The notes under the pieces were generated by a model. It saw only the letters and a list, made by a program, of their open reading frames with translations, was not told the origin of the DNA and ran no database searches. A program made the position numbers and the translations under genes. From the NCBI GenBank assembly GCA_964345235.1, contig CAYFQE010000011.1, positions 1 through 37,186 of the forward strand: 37,186 nucleotides of DNA. The letters run 5' to 3'. Every line of letters starts with the position of its first letter. The first letter of the stretch is position 1. The stretch comes from Scatomorpha sp964345235 (GTDB lineage: Bacteria; Bacillota; Clostridia; Oscillospirales; Oscillospiraceae). This document shows positions 21,683 to 29,685 of the stretch, piece by piece.

Positions 21683-23734
21683 ATGCCCACGCCAAGCGTT
21701 AAAATCGAAGACCTTAAAGGAATCGGCAAGAGCCGAGCCGCCGCTTTCCGCAAGCTCGGAATCGAGAGGCTCCGCGATTTGCTCGATTTTTATCCGCGCG
21801 CCTACGAGGACAGAAGGTTTGTGCAAAAGGTTTACTCGCTCCGCGACGGTGAAGCCGCCCTTATAAAGGCAAGTGTTATAACAGAGCCAAACATTCAGCG
21901 CTTAGGGGGCGGCAAGACAAGACTGCATTTTTCGGTTTCGGACGAGAGCGGCAGGGCGGAAATCAGTTTTTTTAACGCCCCATATGTTGTAAACAAGATA
22001 AAAAGAGGCAAGGAGTTCTATTTTTTCGGAAAGCCTAAGCAGCTCGGCTCAAAGTTTTTCTTCACCAACCCCGATTTTGAAGAAACCCAAGAAGATTCCG
22101 AAGAAATGCGAAAAATCCTGCCCATATACAGGCTCTCGAAAGGTCTTTCGCAAAAAATGCTGAGGCATGCGGCCGAAACGGCCATTGCGGCATCCTCCCC
22201 CTATATAAAGAGCTTTATGCCCTTGGACATTGTCGAGCGTGAAGAGCTCTGCTCTCTTAGCTATGCCTATGAAAACATACATTTTCCCGCCGATGACGAG
22301 GCGCTTATTAAGGCTCGGCGCCGTCTGGTATTTGATGAGCTCTTTTTCTTCTCGGCCTGCATAAACTATATGCGCGCCAAAAGAGGCAGAGAAAGGGGAC
22401 AAAAGCTCGAGAAAATAGACTTTTCCGAATTTTTCTCCTCTCTTCCTTTCGAGCCCACCGGTTCTCAAAAAGAGGCAATTTCAGATTGCGCCGAAGACCT
22501 CAGCTCGGGTAAGTTAATGACCAGACTTATAATAGGGGATGTGGGCTCTGGAAAAACCCTGGTCGCCGCCGCCGCTTCTCTGATGACAGCTAAAAACGGC
22601 GGGCAGGTAGCCTTAATGGCGCCTACCGAGATATTGGCTATCCAGCATTTTGAGAGCATGAAGGACTTTTTGGAACCCTTCGGCATAAAAATCGCGCTTC
22701 TTCGCGGCGGAATGCCGATTAAAGAGAGGACGGCGACGGAAGAGAAGATAAAAAACGGCGAGGTTCAGCTTATTTGCGGCACCCACGCCCTAATCTCGGG
22801 CAGTGTAGAGTATAAAAATCTGCTTTTGGCCATCACGGACGAACAGCACCGCTTCGGCGTTTCCCAACGCTCCGAGCTTTCGGAAAAGGGCGAGAGCACA
22901 CACATTTTGGCGATGTCGGCAACCCCCATACCCAGAACGCTGGCTCTCACACTCTATGGCGACCTCGAGGTGTCTTTTATGCGGGATATGCCCAAGGGCC
23001 GCCAAAAGATAGACAGCTTCGCAGTCGGCGAGAGCTACAGGGAGAGAATAAACAAGTTTATCGAAAAACAGGTTATCGAGGGGCGGCAGGTCTATGTTGT
23101 TTGCCCCATGATAGAAGAGGGCGAGGACGAAGAGGGCGGGCTTGTTTCCGCCGAAGAGCGGGCCGAAAAGCTTAAAAAACGCTTCCCCAAGCTTAGAATC
23201 GGACTTTTGCACGGCAGACTTACATCGAAACTCAAAGAGGAAACCATAAAAAAGTTCAGACATGGAGATATCGACATACTCGTATCCACAACCGTTATAG
23301 AAGTGGGAGTCGACAGCCCCAACGCCTCGCTCATAGTTGTCGAAAACGCAGAGCGCTTCGGCCTGAGTCAGCTCCATCAGCTCAGGGGCAGAGTCGGCAG
23401 AGGAAAGCACAAGAGCTACTGCATACTCATATCGGGCGAAAAGGGCGGAGTGGCGAAAGAACGCTTAGAGGTCATGACCAAGACAAACGACGGATTTTTG
23501 ATTGCCGAGGAGGACCTACGGCTTCGCGGGCCGGGCGACTTTTTCGGCAAAAGACAGCACGGCCTTCCCGAGATGCACATAGCAGACCTCGGCGCCGATA
23601 TGGATGTTCTAAAAAGAGTTGCCGAATATTCAGGCGAGCTTTTTAGAAAAGACCCGAGCTTGGAGATGCCCGAACACAGAGAGCTTAAGCTGAAGATTAA
23701 AGAAGCCTTCTCGGAAAGTATGAGTCTTAGCTGA
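21683..23734 (+). CDS. recG: ATP-dependent DNA helicase RecG
   Basis: The full-length 683-residue RecG processes stalled forks and Holliday junctions. It has an N-terminal wedge/OB domain (about 1-240), helicase motif I GDVGSGKT, motif II DEQH (normal for RecG), motif III AMSATPIPRTLA, motif IV-V region HGRL...VSTTVIEVGVD, motif VI QLRGRVGRG, and the C-terminal RecG hook region (DLRLRGPGDFFGKRQHG). GGAGG is seven bases before ATG 21683. The gene appears to be on its own between a terminator and a new promoter. Confidence 0.97.
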   Translation: MPTPSVKIEDLKGIGKSRAAAFRKLGIERLRDLLDFYPRAYEDRRFVQKVYSLRDGEAALIKASVITEPNIQRLGGGKTRLHFSVSDESGRAEISFFNAPYVVNKIKRGKEFYFFGKPKQLGSKFFFTNPDFEETQEDSEEMRKILPIYRLSKGLSQKMLRHAAETAIAASSPYIKSFMPLDIVEREELCSLSYAYENIHFPADDEALIKARRRLVFDELFFFSACINYMRAKRGRERGQKLEKIDFSEFFSSLPFEPTGSQKEAISDCAEDLSSGKLMTRLIIGDVGSGKTLVAAAASLMTAKNGGQVALMAPTEILAIQHFESMKDFLEPFGIKIALLRGGMPIKERTATEEKIKNGEVQLICGTHALISGSVEYKNLLLAITDEQHRFGVSQRSELSEKGESTHILAMSATPIPRTLALTLYGDLEVSFMRDMPKGRQKIDSFAVGESYRERINKFIEKQVIEGRQVYVVCPMIEEGEDEEGGLVSAEERAEKLKKRFPKLRIGLLHGRLTSKLKEETIKKFRHGDIDILVSTTVIEVGVDSPNASLIVVENAERFGLSQLHQLRGRVGRGKHKSYCILISGEKGGVAKERLEVMTKTNDGFLIAEEDLRLRGPGDFFGKRQHGLPEMHIADLGADMDVLKRVAEYSGELFRKDPSLEMPEHRELKLKIKEAFSESMSLS

Positions 23735-23749
23735 TTTTTGTTTTTATAC

Positions 23750-23778
23750 TTGTAAAAACTGCCGCTCTGTGTTATAAA
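23750..23778 (+). promoter_or_regulatory. Predicted promoter of the ACT-hom-lysC operon
   Basis: TTGTAA (23750-23755) and TATAAA (23773-23778) have a 17-base spacer, 51 bases before the TTG start of the ACT-domain gene. No T-box or lysine riboswitch is visible in the short leader. Confidence 0.65.
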
Positions 23779-23829
23779 AGAGAAATAAAATACAAATGCA
23801 CGCCCGTGGCGGACAGGAGCGGTTTTATT

Positions 23830-24291
23830 TTGGAAAAAAATATGAAGAAAAAAGATGAAAAACTTTCGTACTACTTAATAGAAGCCTCGGCTGTGCCCAA
23901 GGTATATAAGAAGATAATCGAAACCAAGGAGCTGCTTGCCCGCGACAGCGGCATATCAATTGCCGAAGCTGTGAGCAGGGTGGGTCTCAGCCGCTCTACC
24001 TATTATAAATACAAGGACTCAATCTCGCGCTTTAGAGATGTCGATACCAAGAGGCCGGTTACGATACACGCCAAGCTCGTCGATAACAAAGGGGTTCTAT
24101 CGGGGCTGTTGCAGCTTATGAGCGAACTGGGCGCCAGTGTAATAACGATTAATCAAAGCATCCCTACAGACGGCATTGCGCTTTTAACGCTTTCAATCTC
24201 GACACAAAACCTGAGAGTGAGTATAGAGGAGCTGGTGGAGAGGGCAATCGAAGCGGAAGGCATTAACAGCTTCGAAATTTTGCAGGGATAA
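23830..24291 (+). CDS. ACT-domain protein (PheB/UPF0735 type)
   Basis: The start is placed at TTG 23830, ten bases after AGGAG; a GTG at 23806 lies before the ribosome-binding site, and ATG 23842 is too far from it. The 153-residue product has an N-terminal helix-turn-helix-like half (ISIAEAVSRVGLSRSTYYKYKD) and a C-terminal ACT domain (PVTIHAKLVDNKGVLSGLLQLMSELGASVITINQ). It is probably an amino-acid-binding regulator. It leads an operon with homoserine dehydrogenase (11 bases downstream) and aspartate kinase, a common arrangement in Clostridia, so threonine or a related amino acid is a plausible ligand. Confidence 0.9.
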   Translation: MEKNMKKKDEKLSYYLIEASAVPKVYKKIIETKELLARDSGISIAEAVSRVGLSRSTYYKYKDSISRFRDVDTKRPVTIHAKLVDNKGVLSGLLQLMSELGASVITINQSIPTDGIALLTLSISTQNLRVSIEELVERAIEAEGINSFEILQG

Positions 24292-24302
24292 GGAGCAGTT
24301 TT

Positions 24303-25511
24303 TTGAAAATTGCGATTTTAGGTGTGGGAGTAGTCGGCGGAGGCACTGCCGAAGTGCTCGTAAAAAATAAAGAGAGAATAGCGAGGGCGGCGGGTGAAGA
24401 GATAGAGATTAAACATATTCTCTGCCGCAGACCCAGACCCTCTCATTCGTTCGAGAGTGTTTTAACCCAAAACTTTGAGGATATTTTAAAAGATGAGAGC
24501 ATCGGGCTCGTAGCCGAATGTATGGGCGGCTTGGAGCCTGCTTATACTTATGTAAAAAGCGCCTTAGAGGCGGGCAAATCCGTTGTTACTTCCAATAAGG
24601 AGCTTGTGAGCGAGAGAGGCCGAGAGCTTTGCAATGTTGCCCGAGCTAAGGGAGTGCATTTTAAATTCGAGGCCGCTGTCGGCGGGGGCATACCGGTTAT
24701 AAGGCCTATTAACAAGTGCTTGGCGGGCAATGAAATTTCACAGGTTTCGGGAATACTCAACGGCACGACAAACTATATTTTAACCGAGATGATTAACTTC
24801 GGTAAAAGCTTTGAGGCCGCGCTTAAAGAGGCCCAGGAAAAGGGCTATGCCGAGAGCGACCCGACTGCCGATGTCGAGGGCATCGATGCCGCAAGAAAAA
24901 TTTCTATTCTTGCCGACCTTTGCTTTAACAAAGAGGTATTGCCCAAATATGTAAGAACAAAGGGAATAAGCGAGATAAGCCCCGAGGACATAGACTACGC
25001 CAGAGCGGCGGGCTACAGAGTTAAACTCATCGCCCGAGCCATGCGCACGGGAGCAAACTCCGTTACGGCCTTTGTTGAGCCCCAGCTTGTGGCCAAGACA
25101 CATCCGCTTGCCGGCATAAACGGCGTGCAAAATGCGGTTTTAATAAGGGGCGATGCTGTTGGCGAGGTGCTTTTGGCGGGTCCGGGAGCGGGCGCCTATC
25201 CGACAGCCTCGGCTGTTGTGGCGGATATAATCGACGCCGTTTCAGAACCTTGTCCAAGGGTTTTCCCCGGTTGGTGGCCCTCGGAGCCGAGCTTTGCGGC
25301 CAATGCCGACGAACTGAGTTCAAAGTTTTTGCTAAGGGTGGGGCCGAAGCTAAAAGAGATAGGCGAGAACTTCTCGAACATTCGTTTTATAAATAAAAGC
25401 GGAGCCAGAGCGGATGAATACGCCTTTATAAGCGGCTACACAACAAAGAAAGAAATCATGAAAAAAGCCGAGGCCATAGAGCTTAGAGCCATATACAGAT
25501 TATTTGAATGA
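24303..25511 (+). CDS. hom: Homoserine dehydrogenase
   Basis: This enzyme reduces aspartate semialdehyde to homoserine with NAD(P)H, at the branch to threonine and methionine. The 402 residues start with TTG and show the dinucleotide motif ILGVGVVGGGTAEVL, TSNKELVS, FEAAVGGGIPVI, the NGTTNYIL substrate loop and the active-site region GYAESDPTADVEGIDAARK. The last ~70 residues occupy the place of the usual ACT domain (KFLLRVGPKLKEIGENF...) but lack its typical glycine/proline turn, so feedback control may be weak or different. It is cotranscribed with lysC. Confidence 0.95.
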   Translation: MKIAILGVGVVGGGTAEVLVKNKERIARAAGEEIEIKHILCRRPRPSHSFESVLTQNFEDILKDESIGLVAECMGGLEPAYTYVKSALEAGKSVVTSNKELVSERGRELCNVARAKGVHFKFEAAVGGGIPVIRPINKCLAGNEISQVSGILNGTTNYILTEMINFGKSFEAALKEAQEKGYAESDPTADVEGIDAARKISILADLCFNKEVLPKYVRTKGISEISPEDIDYARAAGYRVKLIARAMRTGANSVTAFVEPQLVAKTHPLAGINGVQNAVLIRGDAVGEVLLAGPGAGAYPTASAVVADIIDAVSEPCPRVFPGWWPSEPSFAANADELSSKFLLRVGPKLKEIGENFSNIRFINKSGARADEYAFISGYTTKKEIMKKAEAIELRAIYRLFE

Positions 25512-25523
25512 CGGGAGAACAAT

Positions 25524-26732
25524 ATGCTTACAATAATGAAGTTCGGCGGCAGCTCGGTGGCAAATGCCGAAAAGATAAGGCACGCCGCCTCGATAATAGA
25601 AAGGGCATATAACGAGGGAGATTCGCTCGTGGTTGTACTCTCGGCTCAGGGCAAAACAACCGATATATTAAAAGAAAAGGCCTTGGAGCTTAACAAAAGA
25701 CCCTCGAAGAGAGAAATCGACATGCTCCTCACCACAGGCGAACAGCAGTCGGTGGCGCTTATGGCAATCTGCCTCGGGAGCATGGGACTGCCCGCCGTAT
25801 CATTAAATGCCTATCAGGTCGGGATTGAGACCGACACCGCCTACGGGCAGGCGAGAATTTTTAGAATAGACAGAGAGAGGATAAGATCCGAGCTCGACAG
25901 GGGGCGTATAGTCATAGTGACGGGCTTTCAGGGCATCGACAGGCACGAGGACTTAACAACTCTCGGCCGCGGCGGCTCCGACACCACGGCGGTGTCTTTG
26001 GCGGCGGTCTTGCACGCAGACACCTGCAAAATCTTCACCGATGTCGAGGGGGTTTTCACGGCAGACCCGAGAATCGTGGAAAAACCGATTAAGCTCAGAG
26101 AAATCGGATATGATGAGATGCTCGAGCTCTCGTCTTTGGGCGCCCAGGTGCTAATGAAACGCTCTGTGGAGATGGCCAAGCGCTACGATGTACAGCTCGA
26201 GGTTCTTTCGGCCGAGGGAAATAAACCCGGCACAATAGTAAGGGAGGTCAAGAGAAAAATGGAAGAAATGAAAATCAGCGGAATTGCAAAAGACAACAAT
26301 GTGGCGAGAATAGCGGTTGTGGGAGTGCCCGACGAGCCGGGCATAGCCTTTAGAGTGTTCAACGCCATGGCAAGAGCCGGTATAAGTGTCGATATCATAC
26401 TTCAGTCCTACGGCAAGGACAACACAAACGACATAAGCTTCACGGTTACCATGGAGGATGCCGAGCCTGCGGCGGAAGCGTTGAGCGAGCTTCAAAACTC
26501 CATCGGCTTCGACCACCTGAGTGTCGATACCAATGTCAGCAAAATAAGCATAGTCGGCGCGGGCATGATGACGGCCTCGGGTATTGCGGCGCTGATGTTC
26601 GAGGCGCTTTACGATGCCAAGATAAACATTCAAATGATTTCGACTTCCGAAATAAAGGTTTCGGTTCTCATCGACAGAGCATATGCCGATATGGCGGTTC
26701 AGGCCATACACAGCAAATTCTTCGGACAGTAA
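25524..26732 (+). CDS. lysC: Aspartate kinase
   Basis: The 402-residue kinase phosphorylates aspartate, the first step to lysine, threonine and methionine. Its catalytic domain includes MKFGGSSVANAEKI, TGFQGI and TLGRGGSDTTAVSLAA, and two C-terminal ACT domains (ARIAVVGVPDEPGIAFRVFNAMARAGISVD, and SKISIVGAGMMTASGIAALMFEAL) should bind regulatory amino acids. GGAGAACA lies before ATG 25524. It is the last gene of the ACT-hom-lysC operon and is followed by a terminator. Confidence 0.97.
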   Translation: MLTIMKFGGSSVANAEKIRHAASIIERAYNEGDSLVVVLSAQGKTTDILKEKALELNKRPSKREIDMLLTTGEQQSVALMAICLGSMGLPAVSLNAYQVGIETDTAYGQARIFRIDRERIRSELDRGRIVIVTGFQGIDRHEDLTTLGRGGSDTTAVSLAAVLHADTCKIFTDVEGVFTADPRIVEKPIKLREIGYDEMLELSSLGAQVLMKRSVEMAKRYDVQLEVLSAEGNKPGTIVREVKRKMEEMKISGIAKDNNVARIAVVGVPDEPGIAFRVFNAMARAGISVDIILQSYGKDNTNDISFTVTMEDAEPAAEALSELQNSIGFDHLSVDTNVSKISIVGAGMMTASGIAALMFEALYDAKINIQMISTSEIKVSVLIDRAYADMAVQAIHSKFFGQ

Positions 26733-26751
26733 AACATATAAACAATATATA

Positions 26752-26781
26752 AGGGCGGCCTGAAAGCCGCCTATTATTTTT
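26752..26781 (+). terminator. Intrinsic terminator after lysC
   Basis: GGCGGC and GCCGCC pair across CTGAAA, followed by TATTATTTTT. It lies about 20 bases after the lysC stop. Confidence 0.8.
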
Positions 26782-26966
26782 CGTGTTTTGTTTTTACAGA
26801 TAAGAAGCTGAATTTGATTAAAGCTTTTGCTTTTCCTTTTTAAGCGGGAAATCAGCGATGAAGTCGACATATGGGGATTTGATGCCCATAGCTTCCGGCG
26901 TTGGGAATCTGGATTGAGCAAACTTATAATTTAAAAGGCGCAATATATAAATTTTGACTAAATCCT

Positions 26967-27027
26967 CTTGTCCTCCCTGTGTAAGGGAGGGTGGTACGGC
27001 GTAGCCGTGACGGGAGGGTTGACAAAA
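26967..27027 (+). repeat. Stem-loop repeat, copy B
   Basis: It is about 60 bases closely matching 11872-11932. The central hairpin is ACGGCGTAGCCGT, and the edges are CTGTGTAAGGG and GGGAGGGTTG. It is paired with an inverted related copy 26 bases away. Confidence 0.8.
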
Positions 27028-27053
27028 CAAATAGATATATATCCTGCCGCAAA

Positions 27054-27110
27054 ACAACCCCTCAGTCAAAAACCTGCGGTTTTTGACAGCTCCCCTTACA
27101 CAGTGGAGCC
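27054..27110 (-). repeat. Stem-loop repeat, copy C (inverted and diverged)
   Basis: Read on the minus strand this begins CTGTGTAAGGGGAGCTGTC and ends GACTGAGGGGTTG, the same edges as copy B. Its central hairpin differs: GTCAAAAACC-TGC-GGTTTTTGAC, a perfect ten-base stem. Copies B and C face each other, the layout of a REPIN. Confidence 0.65.
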
Positions 27111-27189
27111 AAGGAAAGGCGCAAAACCGCACCTTAGTGTTTAATCTTAGCCTATCGCCGAAACAAGGCTGTTCCACATGTGTCGGGGC

Positions 27190-27907
27190 TTTAAGAAATA
27201 AATACGGACTTAATCCGATTAAGTCTTCCGACGAGATTATTTCCCGAAAGCTGAATTTAATTCCGATAAGCAAATATGTTTTAGAGAGAAATCCATACTG
27301 GGAGAAGCAGCACATTTTAACCGGATACTGGTATGACGAAGAAGAAAACTATAGCCCCGACGAAAAGCTGGCCGATTTTCTTGCAAGCGGAGAAAAACCC
27401 GTAATTCTCTCTCTCGGGGCAATGTCGTTCGAAGCGGAATCGGAAAAAGAAAAACTTGATATGTTTGTGAACGCTTTTAATAAATTGGGATACAGGGCCG
27501 TTATCCAAGGATTCCAGAAGACTCTTAAAACCTATGAACTGCCGCAAACCATGATTGCATGCGGCAGTGTTCCGCACAGCTATCTTTTTAGGCAGGGCTT
27601 GTTTGTCATACATCACTGCGGCTTCGGCACTTCGGCGGCCTCGATGATTTACGGCATTCCCTCTGTTCCTGTGCCGCATGTTTTAGATCAGATGGGATTT
27701 GCCGAGCAACTGCACAGTATCGATGTTGCAACAAAACCCTTAAAATCCAAAGATTTGAGCGAGGCTTCAATAACTAACGCAATATTGGAAATGCAAAGCA
27801 CATATGATAAAAAGAAAAAGAACGCGGAGTTAATTTCGGCCAAGATTAAAGAGGAAAACGGCGTTGAGGAAGCCGTGAGACTCATCGAAAAAGTTATGGA
27901 GATATAA
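27190..27907 (+). pseudogene. 5'-truncated GT1 (UGT/MGT-like) glycosyltransferase
   Basis: Only the C-terminal part of a GT-B family-1 transferase is present: a domain linker (RNKYGLNPIKSSDEIISR), the nucleotide-sugar-domain start KPVILSLGAMSF, CGSVPHSYLFRQ, and the donor-binding signature HHCGFGTSAASMIYGIPSVPVPHVLDQ. About 170-200 N-terminal acceptor-domain residues are missing. The frame is open back to 27083, but that part reads through repeat sequence and has no ribosome-binding site. The break lies beside the repeats, suggesting an insertion or deletion there. It is unlikely to be active, since half of the fold is lost. Confidence 0.65.
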
Positions 27908-28017
27908 AAGAAGCATATTCTCCCGATTAAGCTCTTTTTCCTTCTGCGTTTTTGTGATAAGTTTATAAGTATATGATAATTTAAGATTTTTGTTTGCTTT
28001 TAAAAGGAGGTAAGAGC

Positions 28018-29685
28018 TTGATTATAGGCATAGATATGGGCGGCACCAATATCGACGGAGTCGCTCTGTGTGAAGGGCAAATTATAAGGCAAGTCAAGCG
28101 GCCCGTGGATAGGAGCGACTACTTTAACAGTATTTGGAGCTGTATAAAAGAGCTTCTTCAGGGAGCAGATAAAGAAGAGATAAGGAGAATTCAGCTGAGC
28201 ACAACTGTTTCGACCAATGCCATAGTGGAAAACAGAATTTCCAAGGTCGGAGTCATATTGCAGAGAGGTCCGGGTTTAAAATGGCAGTTCGAAAATTTGG
28301 GCGGGCATGTGGCAGATGTCACGGGAAGCGTGGATCACAGAGGCATACCGGTAAGCCGTGAAAACGCAGATGAATTTGCAAAAATTAAAGACGACTTTCT
28401 TAAAAATTCTGTGGAAGCCGTTGCGCTTGTCGGCAAGTTCTCGACTCGAAACCCCGATTTCGAAAAGCGGGCGGCCGAGTATCTGCGGGATGATTTTAAA
28501 GAGATTACCATGGGTCACAGCGTTTCCGGAAAGCTCAATTTTCCGAGGAGAGTCAGGACATCTTATCTCAACGCCGCAGTCCACTCCACATTTAAAACAT
28601 TTGCAGAAAACATAAAAGAAGCTCTGAAGCTCGAAGGAATCGATGCGCCGGTCTATATTTTAAAGGCCGACGGAGGGACTATTGACTTGGAAGGCGCCAT
28701 AGAAAAACCTGTCGAGACCATACTTTCGGGCCCTGCCGCAAGTCTTATGGGAATGATTGCCCTTTTAAAAGAAACCAAGACAGACCGCTGTCTTCTCGAC
28801 ATTGGCGGAACTACGACAGATTTATTTTTTCTTGTGGACGGTGTACCCGTTTTTGAACCCTCGGGCATCGAAATCGGCGGGCACAAAACACTGGTGCGCG
28901 CTATTTACAGCACATCGGTAGGCCTGGGCGGCGACAGCTATGTCCGCATAGAAGAGGGAAAAGTAAAAATCGGCCCTGAGAGAAGAGGGCACGCAGTCGC
29001 CTTTGGCGGAAAGCATCTCACACCCAGCGATGCCCTTGTATATCTCGGAGCAATTAAAGCCGAATACGAGAGCGAGAGCGCAGAGGCATTGGAGAGCATG
29101 GCGAAAGAAATTCAAATGCCTCCCAAGGAATTTGCCGAGATGATTATAGATAAATTCTGCAAGGCTGTAAGAGAAACCGTGGAAAGCGCTCTCAATAAAA
29201 TTAACGCAAGCCCCGTATATACGATAAGAGAGCTGTTGGCCGACAGAGCTGTAAAACCGCAGTCGGTCGGTGTAATAGGGGGGCCTGCCAAGGCGCTTTC
29301 CAAGTATTTGGAAAAAGAGCTTAAAATGCCGGTGGAGTACCCTATAAATCACGAAATTGCCAATGCAATAGGCGCCGCTTTGGCAAGGCCTACGCTTGAG
29401 ATTAACCTCCTTGCCGACACCGACAGAGAAATTCTCTCTATCCCCGAAACAGGCGTTTATGAGAGAATCAACAAATATTACGAGCTTGAAGATGCGAAAG
29501 AGCGTGCCTTGAGTGAAGTGAGGCTTGCCGGTGAGGCTATGGGTCTTTCATCGGACATCTCGGAAGCCGAAATTGTTGAGGCGAGCAGTTTCAACATGGT
29601 CAAGGGATACAGAGCGGACAAAAACATAAGGGTGAAGGCTCAAAACAAACCCGGACTCATAGCAAACAGGAAGGAGGAAAGATGA
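28018..29685 (+). CDS. Hydantoinase/oxoprolinase family protein (HyuA-like, ASKHA fold)
   Basis: The start is the TTG at 28018, seven bases after AAAGGAGGT; the earlier TTG at 27994 would place this ribosome-binding site inside the gene. The 555 residues show the N-terminal phosphate loop IGIDMGGTNIDGVAL, LSTTVSTNAIVENR, SGPAASLMGM, and the second ATP site LLDIGGTTTDLFFL, then VGLGGDS and a C-terminal IGGPAKALSKYL. Relatives couple ATP hydrolysis to opening of cyclic or linear amides (5-oxoproline, N-methylhydantoin) or to acetone carboxylation. No B-type (HyuB) partner gene is present. The gene overlaps the HDAC-like gene by ATGA, so the two proteins probably work together. Confidence 0.88.
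   Translation: MIIGIDMGGTNIDGVALCEGQIIRQVKRPVDRSDYFNSIWSCIKELLQGADKEEIRRIQLSTTVSTNAIVENRISKVGVILQRGPGLKWQFENLGGHVADVTGSVDHRGIPVSRENADEFAKIKDDFLKNSVEAVALVGKFSTRNPDFEKRAAEYLRDDFKEITMGHSVSGKLNFPRRVRTSYLNAAVHSTFKTFAENIKEALKLEGIDAPVYILKADGGTIDLEGAIEKPVETILSGPAASLMGMIALLKETKTDRCLLDIGGTTTDLFFLVDGVPVFEPSGIEIGGHKTLVRAIYSTSVGLGGDSYVRIEEGKVKIGPERRGHAVAFGGKHLTPSDALVYLGAIKAEYESESAEALESMAKEIQMPPKEFAEMIIDKFCKAVRETVESALNKINASPVYTIRELLADRAVKPQSVGVIGGPAKALSKYLEKELKMPVEYPINHEIANAIGAALARPTLEINLLADTDREILSIPETGVYERINKYYELEDAKERALSEVRLAGEAMGLSSDISEAEIVEASSFNMVKGYRADKNIRVKAQNKPGLIANRKEER

Larger units (their letters stand above)
26782..27189. other. Intergenic region with inverted stem-loop repeats and a possible gene scrap
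   Basis: Beyond the lysC terminator there is no intact gene for about 400 bases. On the minus strand an open frame ends at 26818 with FPTPEAMGIKSPYVDFIADF, which reads like a protein C-terminus, but it runs straight into the repeat and has no credible start; I treat it as an unidentified scrap or chance frame. Two inverted repeats follow at 26967-27027 and 27054-27110, and then the broken glycosyltransferase. Confidence 0.45.

Noticed and set aside
26818..27315. Reverse 165-codon frame
   Set aside because: It reads through two copies of a repeat and antisense to the truncated glycosyltransferase; only its last ~35 codons might be a gene scrap.
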